Of a stretch of DNA of 64,000 nucleotides, positions 32,901 to 44,097 are shown one piece after another. The stretch is from assembly GCA_946902875.1 (NCBI GenBank), contig OX336348.1, positions 13,045,741 through 13,109,740 on the forward strand, in the 5' to 3' direction. Within the stretch, counting starts at the first letter, position 1; every line of letters starts with the position of its first letter. Under the pieces are notes generated by a model. The model did no database searches. It saw only the letters and a list, made by a program, of their open reading frames with translations, and was not told where the DNA came from. The position numbers were made by a program, and so were the translations under genes. Source of the DNA: Nematopogon swammerdamellus (taxonomy: Eukaryota; Arthropoda; Insecta; Lepidoptera; Adelidae).

Positions 32901-33899
32901 TAGTAGCATGTATTTTGGGTAGGTTTGGAGTTAGTGCTAATTAAGCCCTTTCATTTGATACCCAACAAGGCATCATTAAAAAAAAATAGGTCACACACAT
33001 AGCCTATAACCAGCGGACGATCAAGACGCTTTCAACGATACCTCATTTGTCAAATTATAATAAGTAGTTTAGGAGTTATGAGGGAACAAATGAACATACA
33101 TACATACATACCGGTCAAAATCATAACCCTCCTTTTTGCTTCGCCGTAGTCAGGTAAAAACTAACAATAATGGTAACCACTCGCTTCGAAAGTTCATTTA
33201 CTGTTAGGGAAACGCACGCTTCACCGTAGAAATAGAGGCGGCCGCGGGCGGCACGGGGGAGATTGCATCACGTAATCACGTGTGTCGCGTTGAATTTATT
33301 TTGTCGGGCGTTAGTTTTAATTTTGCGATAACTCCTAAGACATTAATTTAAATTGTATGGTGTAAAGGGCAATTATAATGTGCATGAAATGCTTAAGGTA
33401 ACTAACGTATTTAATTTGATAAGGATTAATATCTTATCCGTTTAAATAGCTTTCCAATTACCACATTATATGTGACCATTTTTTTAAACATTTAAATGGG
33501 TATACTAAGCTATCCTTGAAAGATAGACATATGCCGTCGCGGACTTTTCTGTAGAACTATAAAAGAGGAACAATTCCACCGTACATTGTTTTGTTATATC
33601 TCAAAGGGATTAGGCAGCGTTTTCGATGAAAGCTCCCAGTCGGCTCGATTTTTTCCGACATCTTCAACAATAACCGTTTCAATAAATTCACACAAAACAT
33701 TAATTATTTACACATAAAAACCTTCCTCTTGAATCACTACATCCATTGGTGAAAACCGCATGAAAATCCGTTCGGTAGTTTTCGAGTTTATCGCGTTCAG
33801 ACAGACAGACAGACAGACGCGGCGGGGGGACTTTGTTTTATAATATGTTAGGATTAGGATGTGCCTCTTTATTAGGGTCAAATATTTTAGGAGAGTTAA

Positions 33900-34865
33900 A
33901 AATACCAAAGTGTGACAGTTACGCAGATGACAGCACAGGGCATGAAGGTTATGTCAAGGACTGGAAGAGCAGAGATGCACAGCCCAGCAAGGTGCAACGT
34001 TCTGTTGTAGAAAGGGTGGATACGGTTCTTGAAAAAGTTGCCACTTGGGAAAACGAGAACCTTGTTGCCTTCAACGTTCGCAAGACGCAATGCTGTGTAT
34101 TCTCTGCTAAGGTCGACCCCTTCCCTTTCCTTGCGAATTTCTAAGGCAGTGTCGTTCCTGTCTCGGAGCACCTAGACCTACTGGGGTGCAAAATGTCCAA
34201 GGCCAAAACCGCATAAAAAAATTGGGGATCCTATACCGAAATATGAGGTTCTTCTTACCGGCACAACTACTTATGTTGTACAAATCGCAGATTAGGCCGG
34301 TGATGGAATACTGTAGCCACATTTGGGAAGGCAGCCCCCAGTATCAGTATCTGTTGGCGTCCTTGGATTCAATACAGCGCAGAGCCGTCCGTCCGTCTGG
34401 TGGGTGACCCGAAACTAACTGATGATCTGGAGTCTCTCAGTCACAGACGATTTGTAGGGTCACTCAGTCTGTTCTACAGGTACTATCATGGTCGCTGCTC
34501 GGAGGAACTTACTTCCCTTATTCCTTGCTATCTAATCTATCTTTGCAGCACTCGCCGCAGAGAAACTGAGCACCCTTTTGTTGTTGACATTGGGCATTTC
34601 AGAACCCATCGGTTCTCAAAATCGTTTCTTTGTCGCACCGCTAGGGTGTGGAACTGTCTCCCGGCGAGTGTGTTTACCGAATCCTTTAAACCTAGGTGTC
34701 TTCAAACATCGTATCAACGGGATAGACAGCCTAGCAACAGCCGCAAATCTGCTGGCATGGCGCCTCACTAAGCGTGGTTTCGCGAGGAGAGGGGTTTTTG
34801 GCTTTGTCGACTGTACTATTGGTCCCTCGACACAGCCACCCATGTTGGTTTACATAAAAAAAAAG
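33900..34865 (+). pseudogene. Jockey-type LINE, 3' fragment (family J1)
   Basis: Starts at CDSYADDSTGHEGYVKDWKS, i.e. at the catalytic block, and follows the 14.3-kb copy closely (QRSVVERVDTVLEKVATWEN, FRYRI-region lost, LSHRRFVGSLSLFYRYYHG, FLCRTARVWNCLPASVF) with frameshifts and a 70-base deletion near 34190. The 3' end CCCATGTTGGTTTACAT plus A-run is the same. Confidence 0.8.
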
Positions 34866-35330
34866 TTTTACTATGCACAAACGCAGAACAGTTTATTGTC
34901 ACACTATTTACAGGGAAATCGTCTAAATCGAATATGGCGACACCGAGCTCAGGTTAGCCAACTTTATAGCCAGAGGTAAAATAACTGTGATCGGTCTGTA
35001 AATGTGTTTATATACTCTGTTCGGGCAGTGTTGACAGTGACTCATCACACAGGTTATAGTAGAGAGGCTAATTCATGGAAACTAGCTTATTTACGATTTT
35101 CGTAGGACTGAAAAGGTTTATACCGACAAGTGGTATCGTTGTAATCAGCGTGCTCTACCAGAGCCGACTGTCATTGTCTCCCTCGGATGTTAGTCGGCTA
35201 GTCGGCTATGGCTCTACTGATTATCAAAATGCATGCTGTCGCTTTCTTACAATGAGTATCTATGACGACACAAAGATGGCGCCTCTTAGTTTTAGATTTG
35301 GTCGAGTATTGCGATAACTATTTATCCGAT
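34866..35330. other. No gene seen
   Basis: Unassigned sequence up to the piggyBac-like left end. Two open stretches under 135 codons lack family features. Confidence 0.4.
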
Positions 35331-35575
35331 TTAACCCTGCAGTGGTCGCGCGCGGACTCAGAATCCGCATATTTGTACTTTGTTGGATACTTTTTTATTA
35401 TTATTAAACGGTTTTATTTAGCTTGACTCCGTATATTTGTTTGTTTGTTACTATCTTTGTTTCAAATCTTGCGACAACATTTTCAACTACTTCTACTAAA
35501 CCGATTTTTATGAAACTTTGCACACACATTGAGTTCTCGTGACAATACAATATTATGATAATTTCAACTTGGTAA

Positions 35576-36830
35576 CGAGGGCCTGATGATGGAGTCACGA
35601 GGTGTACAGTGGAACTCTTTAACCGTTACTAGTAACCCCCTCGAGTTTGGGCTCATTTGGTTGGTTTGGACGAGTGTCCCATACTTCTACCAATACACTT
35701 GGTGGCAAGGGTCTGATGATGGAGTCAGGAGGTGTACAGTGGAACTCTTCAACGGTTACTAGTAACCCCCTCGAGTTTGGGCTCATATGGACGAGTGTCC
35801 CTTACTTCTACCAATACACTTGGCGACGAGGGTCTTATGATGGAGTCAGGAGGTGTACAGTGGAACTCTTCAACCGTTACTAGTAACCCCCTCGAGTTTG
35901 GGCTCATATGGTTGGTTTGGACGAGTGTCCCATACTTTTACCAATACACTTGGTGACGAGGGTCTGATGATAGAGTCAGAAGGTGTACAGTGGAACTCTT
36001 CAACCGTTACTAGTAAACCCCTCGAGTTTGGGCTCATTTGGTTGGTTTGGACGAGTGTCCCATACTTCTACCAATACATTTGGTGACAAGGGTCTGATGA
36101 TGGAGTCAGGAGGTGTACAGTTGAACTCTTCAACCTTTACTAGTAACCCCCTTGAGTTTGGGCTCATTTGGTTTGTTTGAACGAGTGTCCTATCCCATAC
36201 TTCTACCAATACACTTGGTGACTAGGGTCTGATGATGGAGTCAGGAGGTGTACAGTGGAACTCTTCAACCGTTACTAGTAACCCCCTCGAGTTAGGGGCT
36301 CATATGGTTGGTTTGGACGAGTGTCCCATACTTCTACCAATACACTTGGTGACAAGGGTCTGATGATGGAGTCAGGAGGTGTACAGTTGAACTCTTCAAC
36401 CTTTACTAGTAACCCCCTTGAGTTTGGGCTCATTTGGTTTGTTTGAACGACTGTCCTATCCCATACTTCTACCAATACACTTGGTGACTAGGGTCTGATG
36501 ATGGAGTCAGGAGGTGTACAGTGGAACTCTTCAACCGTTACTAGTAACCCCGAGGGGGTTACTAGTTACACTTGGTGACGAGGGTCTGATGATAGAGTCA
36601 GAAGGTGTACAGTGGAACTCTTCAACCGTTACTAGTAAACCCCTCGAGTTTGGGCTCATATGGTTGGTTTGGACGAGTGTCCCATACTTCTACCAATACA
36701 CTTGGTGACTAGGGTCTGATGATGGAGTCAGGAGGTGTACAGTGGAACTCTTCAACCGTTACTAGTAACCCCCTCGAGTTTGGGCTCATTTGGTTTGTTT
36801 GGACGAGTGTCCCATACTTGTCGAGCACAA
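35576..36830 (+). repeat. 130-bp minisatellite, array 1 (about 10 units)
   Basis: Units of GGTCTGATGATGGAGTCAGG, AGGTGTACAGTGGAACTCTT, CCGTTACTAGTAACCCCCTC, GAGTTTGGGCTCATATGGTT and CCATACTTCTACCAATACAC. Start-to-start spacing about 130 bp, with one shortened unit near 36545. CCGTTACTAGTAAC is partly palindromic. Open frames across the units are a by-product. Confidence 0.95.
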
Positions 36831-37190
36831 AAGTATGAAACAGACATACCATCTGTTCAAATTGATTTTGAAAGAGACAGCGGACACCTTATCCATCCTA
36901 AAGCCATACAGTAAAGTTTAATTATGGAACAGCTGAGAGACGGATGTTACCGATAATTTTGTCATGGGCCTCCACTGTCCATAAAATGCAGGGCAGTACT
37001 GTTGACCGTGCTGTCGTGTATTTGGGCTCCAAACTATTTGAGCAGGGTCAAGCGTATGTTGCATTGAGTCGCGTAAAGTCTTTAGAAGGGTTATGTATTG
37101 CGGAGCTTGATTGTGAGTAATTGACAGGTAAGAAACCGAGTAACAAAGATGCAATGAGAGAGTTGGAAAGGATGACGAGTTTACGTAATG
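36826..37190 (+). pseudogene. Helitron helicase C-terminal remnant, copy 1
   Basis: Reads QKYETDIPSVQIDFERDSG, a stop and frameshift, [34 protein letters not shown] and [26 protein letters not shown]...VALSRV is the last part of the Pif1/RecD-like SF1 helicase of Helitron Rep-Hel proteins. Only about 110 residues remain; the Rep nuclease and the earlier helicase motifs are absent. Confidence 0.8.
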
Positions 37191-37226
37191 AATGATACGA
37201 GCCAAAAATCAAACTAAAAACGAGTA

Positions 37227-37781
37227 AATAAAAAAATAGGTAAAAAAACTTTTAAGTTAAACGGTTTTATTAAAAATAAAAAACTAGAAAAAAAACAGCT
37301 GTACAAAAAACTAGAAAATAATAAGGACACAAGTCTGGGCCTTCTTAAGATTTTACGTCTGGGTAAAAAATCGTGCAATACTAGCGTGCTGTCTTCTCAT
37401 GTCGGATGCCAAAGGGCACATTGTGTCGCTGCGTCAGCGGAATAAGTAATAAATTGAGACTTTTAACAGACTAATATAAAAACGTGGGGCGTATAATATG
37501 CGTAATAAATAACATGCGCCCCACGTTTTTATATTAGTCTGTTAAAAATCTCAATTTAATACTTATTCCGCTGACGCAGCGACACAATGTGCCCTTTGGC
37601 ATCCGACATGAGAAGACAGCAAGCTAGTATTGCACGATTTCTTACCCAGACGTAAAATCTTAAGAAGGCCCAGGCTTGTGTCCTTATTGTTTTCTAGTTT
37701 TTTGTACAGCTGTTTTTTTTCTAGTTTTTTATTTTTAATAAAACCGTTTAACTTAAAAGTTTTTTTACCTATTTTTTTTTA
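37227..37781. repeat. Giant palindrome, copy 1
   Basis: Two arms of roughly 270 bases, nearly identical in reverse complement, around a centre near 37504. Arms include AAACGGTTTTATTAAAAATA, CTTCTTAAGATTTTACGTCT, GCATCCGACATGAGAAGACA-type and ACGTGGGGCG. The second copy is at 49757-50301. Confidence 0.9.
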
Positions 37782-37899
37782 AATATAAACTAACAAAAAA
37801 ACAAACATAATAAAAAGTTAGGCGCGGCGAGGTTGCGGAGTCTCAGTCCGCGCGCGAGTAATGGTGTAACTTTTTGGGTCGCGACCACTGCAGGGTTAA

Positions 37900-38300
37900 G
37901 CAAACTAGGTATCAAATGACAGCTTATTATATTCCTAACAAAACATTTAAAGTATCTTATATTATATTATATACAAAAAACCGGTCAAGTGTGAGTCGAA
38001 CTCGCGCACCGAGGCTTCCGTATCGCCATGTCATGGTCAGCGCCACTCACGCCATCTTTGTATTAGTTAAAATGCTTCATTACTCTTTTCAGTAGATGGC
38101 GCGCATACACTTTTGGTTTCTTGTATGGGGACCCCGTGAATTTTTTACTTGTTGTTATTTTTATTATTTGTTATTATATCGGCCATAATAACACATATTC
38201 TGTGAAAATTTCAACAGGCTACCTATTACGGTTCAAGAGATACAGGTTCCGTATAGATACAGAACCCTAAAAAGATGGTGTGCGTGCACAAATACTCCAA
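37900..38300. repeat. tRNA-like-headed dispersed repeat, intact copy
   Basis: Contains GTGTGAGTCGAACTCGCGCACC (box-B-like on the minus strand), then GTGAATTTTTTACTTGTTG, CGGCCATAATAACACAT, TCAACAGGCTACCTATTACG and GATACAGAACCCTAAAAA. The 43.7-43.92 and 46.08-46.26 kb pieces together form a second copy split by the Helitron-like repeat. Confidence 0.65.
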
Positions 38301-38732
38301 GACAAATACCCGACAAATACCAAATTTCATATACCTTACCTCCGTACCTAATTGTATTTATACCATAGACGGAATGATACTACGCTAGTATGTACTATGA
38401 AGTAGGTTCTGTGATAATAATACTACTGCTGTCACGGCTGACCAATGGTATCTACCTGCAGAATCACCGCAACGTATCAACGTAGATATTACTTATTGTG
38501 TAATCAGCCGAGGTAATAAATAAATAAATAAATAAAGAACGTTAATACCTACAATCCTGAGATAGCTCAGTGCCAATGCAATGCGTGGGGCTGTCATTGA
38601 GTATGTATTTAGTTCGATGCGTAGCAGTTATTATTGTTTATTGAACATTCATATGGCAGTTAGACTGTACTCGAACACCGATTACATCCATGAAGAAGAA
38701 CCGGTAAATTTGCAGCCGGCTCCGGCAGTAAT

Positions 38733-38988
38733 CACATGCAAATAATATAATATAATATAATATAATATAATTTAATATAATATAATATAATATAATATAA
38801 TATAATATAATATAATATAATATAATATAATATAATATAATATAATATAATATAATATAATATAATATAATATAATATAATATAATATAATATAATATAA
38901 TATAATATAATATAATATAATATAATATAATATAATATAATATAATATAATATAATATAATATAATATAATATAATATAATATAATAT
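38733..38988. repeat. (TATAA)n microsatellite, about 50 units
   Basis: Nearly pure TATAA with one variant near 38770. It abuts the 3' end of the minus-strand SINE-like fragment, so it probably grew from a retroposon tail. Confidence 0.97.
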
Positions 38989-38989
38989 C

Positions 38990-39205
38990 ACCTCCGAGAA
39001 GGAAGTGCCATACCGGAGACTTTATTGGATTGCTGGCTATACTGGACTAGAGGAGAACACAACCGAGGCTGCTATGCGGCCATCTTACATCCAGTACGGT
39101 GGTACCAACCCAGTCGGCTACAATTTGAGCCTACCACCTAGTAAGGGGCAAGGGAAGGGACCTACAGTTTTACACCGGTTCCGAACGGTGAAGCTGCAGG
39201 TGTAG
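38990..39205 (-). mobile_element. SINE-like fragment
   Basis: On the minus strand: GTGTAAAACTGTAGGTCCCT, CCTTACTAGGTGGTAGGC, GTTGGTACCACCGTACTGGA and CCAGTATAGCC, diverged from the SINE body at 1120-1260. Tail end meets the TATAA tract. Confidence 0.65.
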
Positions 39206-39655
39206 GTGGGTCTTTCACCGCGCCGTCGCAATATTTCGTTGACTTCGGTGGCACTTTTTTTTTCTTTGAATTTAGACATTCTCACAGGCAAAATATAATT
39301 TAGAATTATTTTGAATCAAATAGTAGTGGAGGGAACGAAATTAATTGAACGGTTACGGAGTTATTGAATTAAAAAATATGATGTCCACCGAAATCAAATC
39401 GTGTAATTACTTTATTTATAACTTAACACTTTAAACACTATGCAACTGTCCAAAAGAACAAACAATACCGACTACAATTGTGTGCAATTTCCATAAGAGT
39501 CGGTATTGAGTAGATTTATATTGTAAAAAAAAATTTGTGATATTCCCGGTCTCTTTCCTTGTTAAGTGCATAAAGTCCTTGTTAAGTGCAATAATCATAC
39601 GTAATACTACGAGTACGATACGTCGAGGTATTCCAAAACTTGTATCGGTAAACGG
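39206..39655. other. No gene seen
   Basis: AT-rich; short strings TTGACTTCGGTGGCAC and CCACCGAAATCAAA recur near 42860-42930, hinting at a dispersed repeat. Confidence 0.4.
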
Positions 39656-39669
39656 CGGTGACTGTGAGG

Positions 39670-40680
39670 CTCCATGAAAATACCCGCCCCATCCAATGAT
39701 ATTCTGCCACTCGGCAACATACATTGTTATGCGGACAAAAGTAGGTACACGGATCCTACATCACACATCAGTCACCCTTCAGCCAGACGGGATGTTGTGG
39801 ATGAGAAGAGGCGAATACTGTCTGAACTAGAACAAACCCCTCGGTCTATTTCTGAAGCGGGCCGTACTAATTTGGTCGAGTTTAACGCTTCCAAGACACA
39901 AGTCTGCGCGTTCAGTGCGAAAAGAACGGCGTTCAAACCCGCTCCTTCCTTCCAGGTCCCGTCGCTAAAATAAATATAAAGCGATGACCTCGGGGTCCTC
40001 GGAGTCGAACTGTCGAACGACCTAAACTTTCGGCGCCATAATCTAGCTAGGGCAAGGCCAAGCTAGCTTCTTAAAAGTTGGGTGTACTCAATAAGGTGCG
40101 ACGGTACTTCACGCCGGGGAAAAGGCTGCTTTTATATAAAGCACAGATTAGGTCCTGCTTGGGGTCCTGCTCGCACTTGTGGGTTGGCTCAGCTAAATAC
40201 CAGCTTGCGCCTTTGGATTCGATCAAGCGTCGAGCCCTGCGACTAGTGGATGACCCCGACGTGTCCCGCGATCTAGAACCACTGCAACTCCATAGAGATG
40301 TCGGCGCCCTAAGTGTGTTCTATGGCTTATTCCATCCATGGTGAATGCTAGGAGGAGCTGTTTAACGCGATCCTTCCGTCCCCTTTCCACCGCCGTACAA
40401 CGCGCACTGGACAGGGATTGCATCCCTATACGCTGGACTTATACGGGTGCGTACCAATCGGTTCTGCAGATCTTTCCTCCAAAGAACTGGTAAACTCTGG
40501 AACGCTCTCCCTGCCCACGTATTTCCCCCCAAGTATAGTCCCGGGTCCTTCAAGAGAGGCGTGAATAGCACCTGTCAGGCCGGCATGACATTCTAAAGCC
40601 CAGCGTACAACCAAATGTCCATGGGCGTCATTAGGCACCTTATTGGTGGGTCGGCGTCGCATGTCGCGCTTTTTATTTTT
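39670..40680 (+). pseudogene. Jockey-type LINE, 3' fragment (family J3)
   Basis: NDILPLGNIHCYADKS (YADD mutated to YADK), ARRDVVDEKRRILSELEQ, NLVEFNASKTQVCAFSAKR, KVRRYFTPGKRLLLYKAQIRS, LDSIKRRALRLVDDP. Same family as 44.1 kb. 5' truncated 12 residues before YADD; the 3' end lies directly before RTE sequence. Confidence 0.8.
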
Positions 40681-40685
40681 AAAAA

Positions 40686-42555
40686 AATTCTCCTTGGTAA
40701 GGGAGTGAGGCAAGGGGACGTGATCTCACCCAAGCTCTTTACAAAAGCACTTGAAGACGTGTTCAAAACGCTTGAGTGGAAGAACTTGGGAATAAATGCT
40801 CTCCGTACTACATTGCCCTCCGGATAACATTGTCCTCCTCGCCCATACCCGGGTTCAGCTTCAAGAGACGCTCAGCGACCTTTACGAGTTCTCGCTGAAG
40901 GTCGGTCTGAGGATGAACCGGGATTTTTTTTATTGCTTCCAAACTGGGTGGCTCTGCCCGAGGTCGAAGCCTCAGGCGCAAGCAATTTCACCGCCGAGGA
41001 GGTGTCAGTCCGGCTTGGAGGTGGGCTAATGTCGCTGGGGAAAGCCTATTAACCGCGATTTGAAGATCCGTGGATTGTAGGAGTGGCGAAATATATTCCT
41101 TGGGAGCCCGTTCCACACCTTTGCAGTGCGGCACAAGAACGATTTAGAGAATCGTGCAGTTCGAAGAACTCTTCTGTCGACTACAAAGGAGTGTTCCGCG
41201 AGAGTATGGCGGGTTTGGCGAAGGCGAACATTAGGGGGAGGGATAATGGAAGCAAGTTCGTCAGTCATCAGTAGCGGCCATAGTAGTACCGATAAAACAG
41301 GCTCAATGACCCCACGATACGTCTGTGCTTTAGAGCTTGAAGGTCCTTTGTGAGTACAGAGTCACCAATGAGGCGAATGGCTCGTCGCTGAATAAAACCC
41401 AAGGCTGAAAGAAGGTACTCAGGGGAACCTTCCCAAAGATGACTGCAATATTCCATCACCGGTCTTACTTGTGCTTTATACAGTGTAAGCAGTTGGACCG
41501 GCGTGAAAAATCGCCGACATCGCTAAAAGATCCCTAATTTTCGAGACGCTAGTTTCTTGGACCTTGGGCTCTATGAACGATCGAAACCCAACGTCCCTGG
41601 ACACTTCCATACATAGGACGCCCAGACTACCATCGCTAGGGACTTGGCTGCCCTGGAAAGTGGCTTGGAGAGGAAACGGATCAGCCTTATTAGAGAAGGC
41701 ACAAGCTTGCGTCTTGGCCACGTTGAAGTTGACAAATTCTTCTTCCCCCAAGAGGATACTTTTCAAGAACCTGGTCAACCCGAGCAACAGTTTTGCGTCT
41801 CGCGTTTGCTGCTGAAGCTTCTCTACCATTCCAGTCTTTGATGAACCCTTCGTGCACCGTGCTGTCGTCCGCGTAACAATGTATTTCGGCGATCGAAAGC
41901 ATGTCGTTGATGAATAATAGAAACAGCGTAGGCGACATCACGGATCCTTGTGGAACACCAGCATTGATTGAGTAGTTGGCCGAGCAGGCACCATCTAGGG
42001 TGACAAAGATCGACCGACCACTCAAAATGCTGGAGATCCAAGTGCACAGTTTTGTAGGGACACGTAGGCCGGAAGCTTGCTTAAGAGTCCCCGGTGCCAG
42101 ACGCGATCGAATGCTTTGGATAAGTCTAGAGCGACCGCCAGCGATTCCCCAAAACAATCGAGCCTTTCAGCTTACAAATGCGTGACGTACGCAAGAAGTT
42201 CTCCAGTCGTCCTTTGTTTGCGGAAGCCGTATTGCTTGTCGTCGATGAGTTTACAGTCTTCTAGATACGTCAGAGCGCTGAGTTGACAATACGCTCCATA
42301 ACCTTACTCAAAAGTGAGGTTAGGGATAAAACCAACGTCATGACGATGGAGTTTATGGGTGAGGGGGATATTCTGATCGACGGTGAAGTGATCGAACAAG
42401 TGGAGGAATACGTATATCTCGGACAAATATTTCGGCTAGGTCGACAAGGCCTACTCAATGAGGTAGAAAGACACATTCAACTGGGTTGGGCTGCCTTCGG
42501 AAAGCTGAATTTCGTCCTAAAGTCTGTTCTACCGCAACGCAAAACATATTTATAA
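40686..42555 (+). pseudogene. RTE-type LINE fragment, split by a J2 LINE
   Basis: Left piece 40686-40924: GVRQGDVISPKLFTKALEDV, then a region covering the lost FADD block, ETLSDLYEFSLKVGLRMNRD. Right piece 42311-42555: KTNVMTMEFMGEG, VIEQVEEYVYLGQIF, NEVERHIQLGWAAFGKL. Joined, RMNRD-KTNVM gives the normal RTE order, so 40925-42310 is a later insertion. Confidence 0.8.
40925..42306 (-). mobile_element. Jockey-type LINE inside the RTE fragment (family J2)
   Basis: Minus strand with several frameshifts: KVMERIVNSAL, DDKQYGFRKQRTT, AVALDLSKAFDRVWHRG, NAGVPQGSVMSPTLFLLFI, AEIHCYADDSTVHEGFIKDW, SRDVGFRSFIE, MMEYCSHLWEGSPEYLLSAL and FLCRTAKVWNGLPRNIF. T-run at 40923-40930 is the complement of its A tail. 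GGGAT is repeated on both sides. 5' truncated in the RT fingers. Confidence 0.8.
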
Positions 42556-43675
42556 GAAAATACTAGTCTCAAAAGTTATTTAGTTGTAATTTAGTTAATA
42601 CAGAGTGAACGGCATAACTTATCTTCGATTAAATGAAAAACTGTTGTTTTTTTTGTACTTTATTCGACGAAAACACTCAATGACGCAATAGAATACAGTA
42701 AGTTAGGTTTTGCTACGTAGAGTTTGCAGTCTTAAATTTTTTTAACTTTATGTGAATACAATTTTTTTTTTCATTTTTATTTATTTAAATACATAAGTTA
42801 TCCTGTTTATAAGTTATAATAGGCATGCTATTTAATTAACAAATATGTTTTTTGCTTTCGGTGGTTTTGAAATTGACTTCGGTGCACCTATTCCCACCGA
42901 AAACACCAAAGTCATTGACACCGAAATAAAAAAAGTAAGGAAAATCTAAAATATTTGCAAATATAATCCATATATACAGCATTGCTCTCTAAGTTGAAGA
43001 TCTAGTACTAATAAGACAATCTCTAATTAAAATATAATAGTAATATGTCAAATAAATAACGAGAAAATTGGTTCAGCGAAATCAATTTCATAGGTTACCA
43101 AACCACCGAAAACGATTACATACCTTAATAACACGACCGCACAGGAACACACAGACGTGTTGTCCTCGCCACAGAAGAGGCGCGACTGATATTTTTTTTC
43201 GCTTTAACAGCTATGCAAGCAGCTACAATAGTATAGGATCTATGAGCGTATTCGTGCGCGCCACCAACATCAAAGGAAACTAGCGGTCGCAGATAAAATA
43301 ATTCGTATTTCGTCTTCTAAAGCGTATTTATGCTTAGTAAAAATATAAGGTAAAGCACAACGAACTAGGTTTTAGGGAACTGTATATGTTCCCGTAGCGT
43401 AGCGTAGCGTAAGTAGCGTAATTCCTTAAAGATGATAAGAAAAAAAAAATTCTATCGCAAACTGTAGTCCGGACGCGCCAGTGAAGTAAACATTTCAGCA
43501 TTTTTAATTTTTTTTATCGCATTTCTAATTAATTAATTAAAAAAAGGACACCCCCCCCCCCAGTATTTTCATCATTTCTACAATATAAAAAAATATAAAA
43601 GTATCATGAATCCATTTTATAAGACTTTTCGATCCGGACTCGCTTATTCTGCCCATCCGGAGAAAGACCCAGGTA
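42556..43675. other. AT-rich DNA, no gene
   Basis: Contains a rough inverted pair with TTCGGTGGTTTTG and CACCGAAAACACC near 42855-42910, a (GTAGC)n-like patch at 43390-43425 and a C-run at 43550. Nothing coding. Confidence 0.45.
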
Positions 43676-43924
43676 TGCACGTACATTTTTTCGTCAGAAA
43701 AAACTCATTGGTACACGCCAAATGGATTTGAACCTCGGACCTCTCGCATGAAAAGCCGGTGGCCAAACCACTCGGCCACCCGCCGCTTTGAATCTTCCAT
43801 CGAAAAGCAAGACTTTACATGGAAATGTATAGCCAAATCATTATTCGTTTTTATTAAGAAACCATAGATGGCGCTTCCGCATTTTGAACTGAAACCCCCG
43901 TTAATTTTTTACTTATTCTTATTT
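43676..43924. repeat. tRNA-like-headed repeat, left part
   Basis: Minus strand shows box-A-like GGTGGCCGAGTGG and box-B-like GAGGTTCAAATCC (43710-43790), a tRNA-like head too imperfect for a functional gene. It then runs through GATGGCGCTTCCGC and GTTAATTTTTTACTTATTC and stops where the Helitron-like repeat starts; it resumes near 46080. Confidence 0.6.
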
Positions 43925-44097
43925 TTAACCGACGACATCAAAAAAAGGAGGTGGTTCTCAATTCGAGTGTATGTTTTTTTTTTTATTATTATTTTTGTTA
44001 CGCGATTTCTCCGTCAATTGAGAGCCGATTTAGAAAATTCTTTTTTCGTTTGGTAGGTCATACTTTAGAGGTGGTCCCATTTAAATTTTATTGAAAT

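Larger units (their letters stand above)
31372..33850 (+). repeat. Dispersed repeat carrying a long minisatellite
   Basis: Opens with ACTAGCTTATGCCCGCGGC and closes with GGGGGGACTTTGTTTTATAATATG after a run of CAGACAGA; these two ends belong to one widespread insect repeat type (class not resolved). Between them are the 72-bp minisatellite, a SINE within it, and AT-rich sequence. No gene; bases 33170-33700 hold nothing I recognise. Confidence 0.55.
35397..37781 (+). mobile_element. Helitron-type cassette, copy 1
   Basis: Order: end segment with TTAAACGGTTTTATTTAGC and CAAATCTTGCGACAAC (35400-35575), 130-bp array, remnant of Helitron helicase, then a 550-bp palindrome whose arms begin with the same TTAAACGGTTTTATT. 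The same order, inverted, is found at 53275-49757. Confidence 0.75.
35335..37895. mobile_element. piggyBac-like ends enclosing a repeat cassette
   Basis: CCCTGCAGTGGTCGCG at 35335-35350 and its exact complement at 37880-37895 are flanked by TTAA (35331-35334, 37896-37899). CCCT ends with a TTAA duplication are the hallmark of piggyBac-type elements. A subterminal inverted repeat (CGCGCGCGGACT) follows inside each end. No transposase; the interior is the minisatellite/helicase/palindrome cassette. Confidence 0.8.

Noticed and set aside
35647..36708. Series of 60-80 codon proteins in the array (likewise 50527-53031)
   Set aside because: Each is one to two units of the 130-bp minisatellite; no conserved single frame across the array.
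38638..38991. Ile/Leu/Tyr repeat protein
   Set aside because: Pure translation of (TATAA)n.
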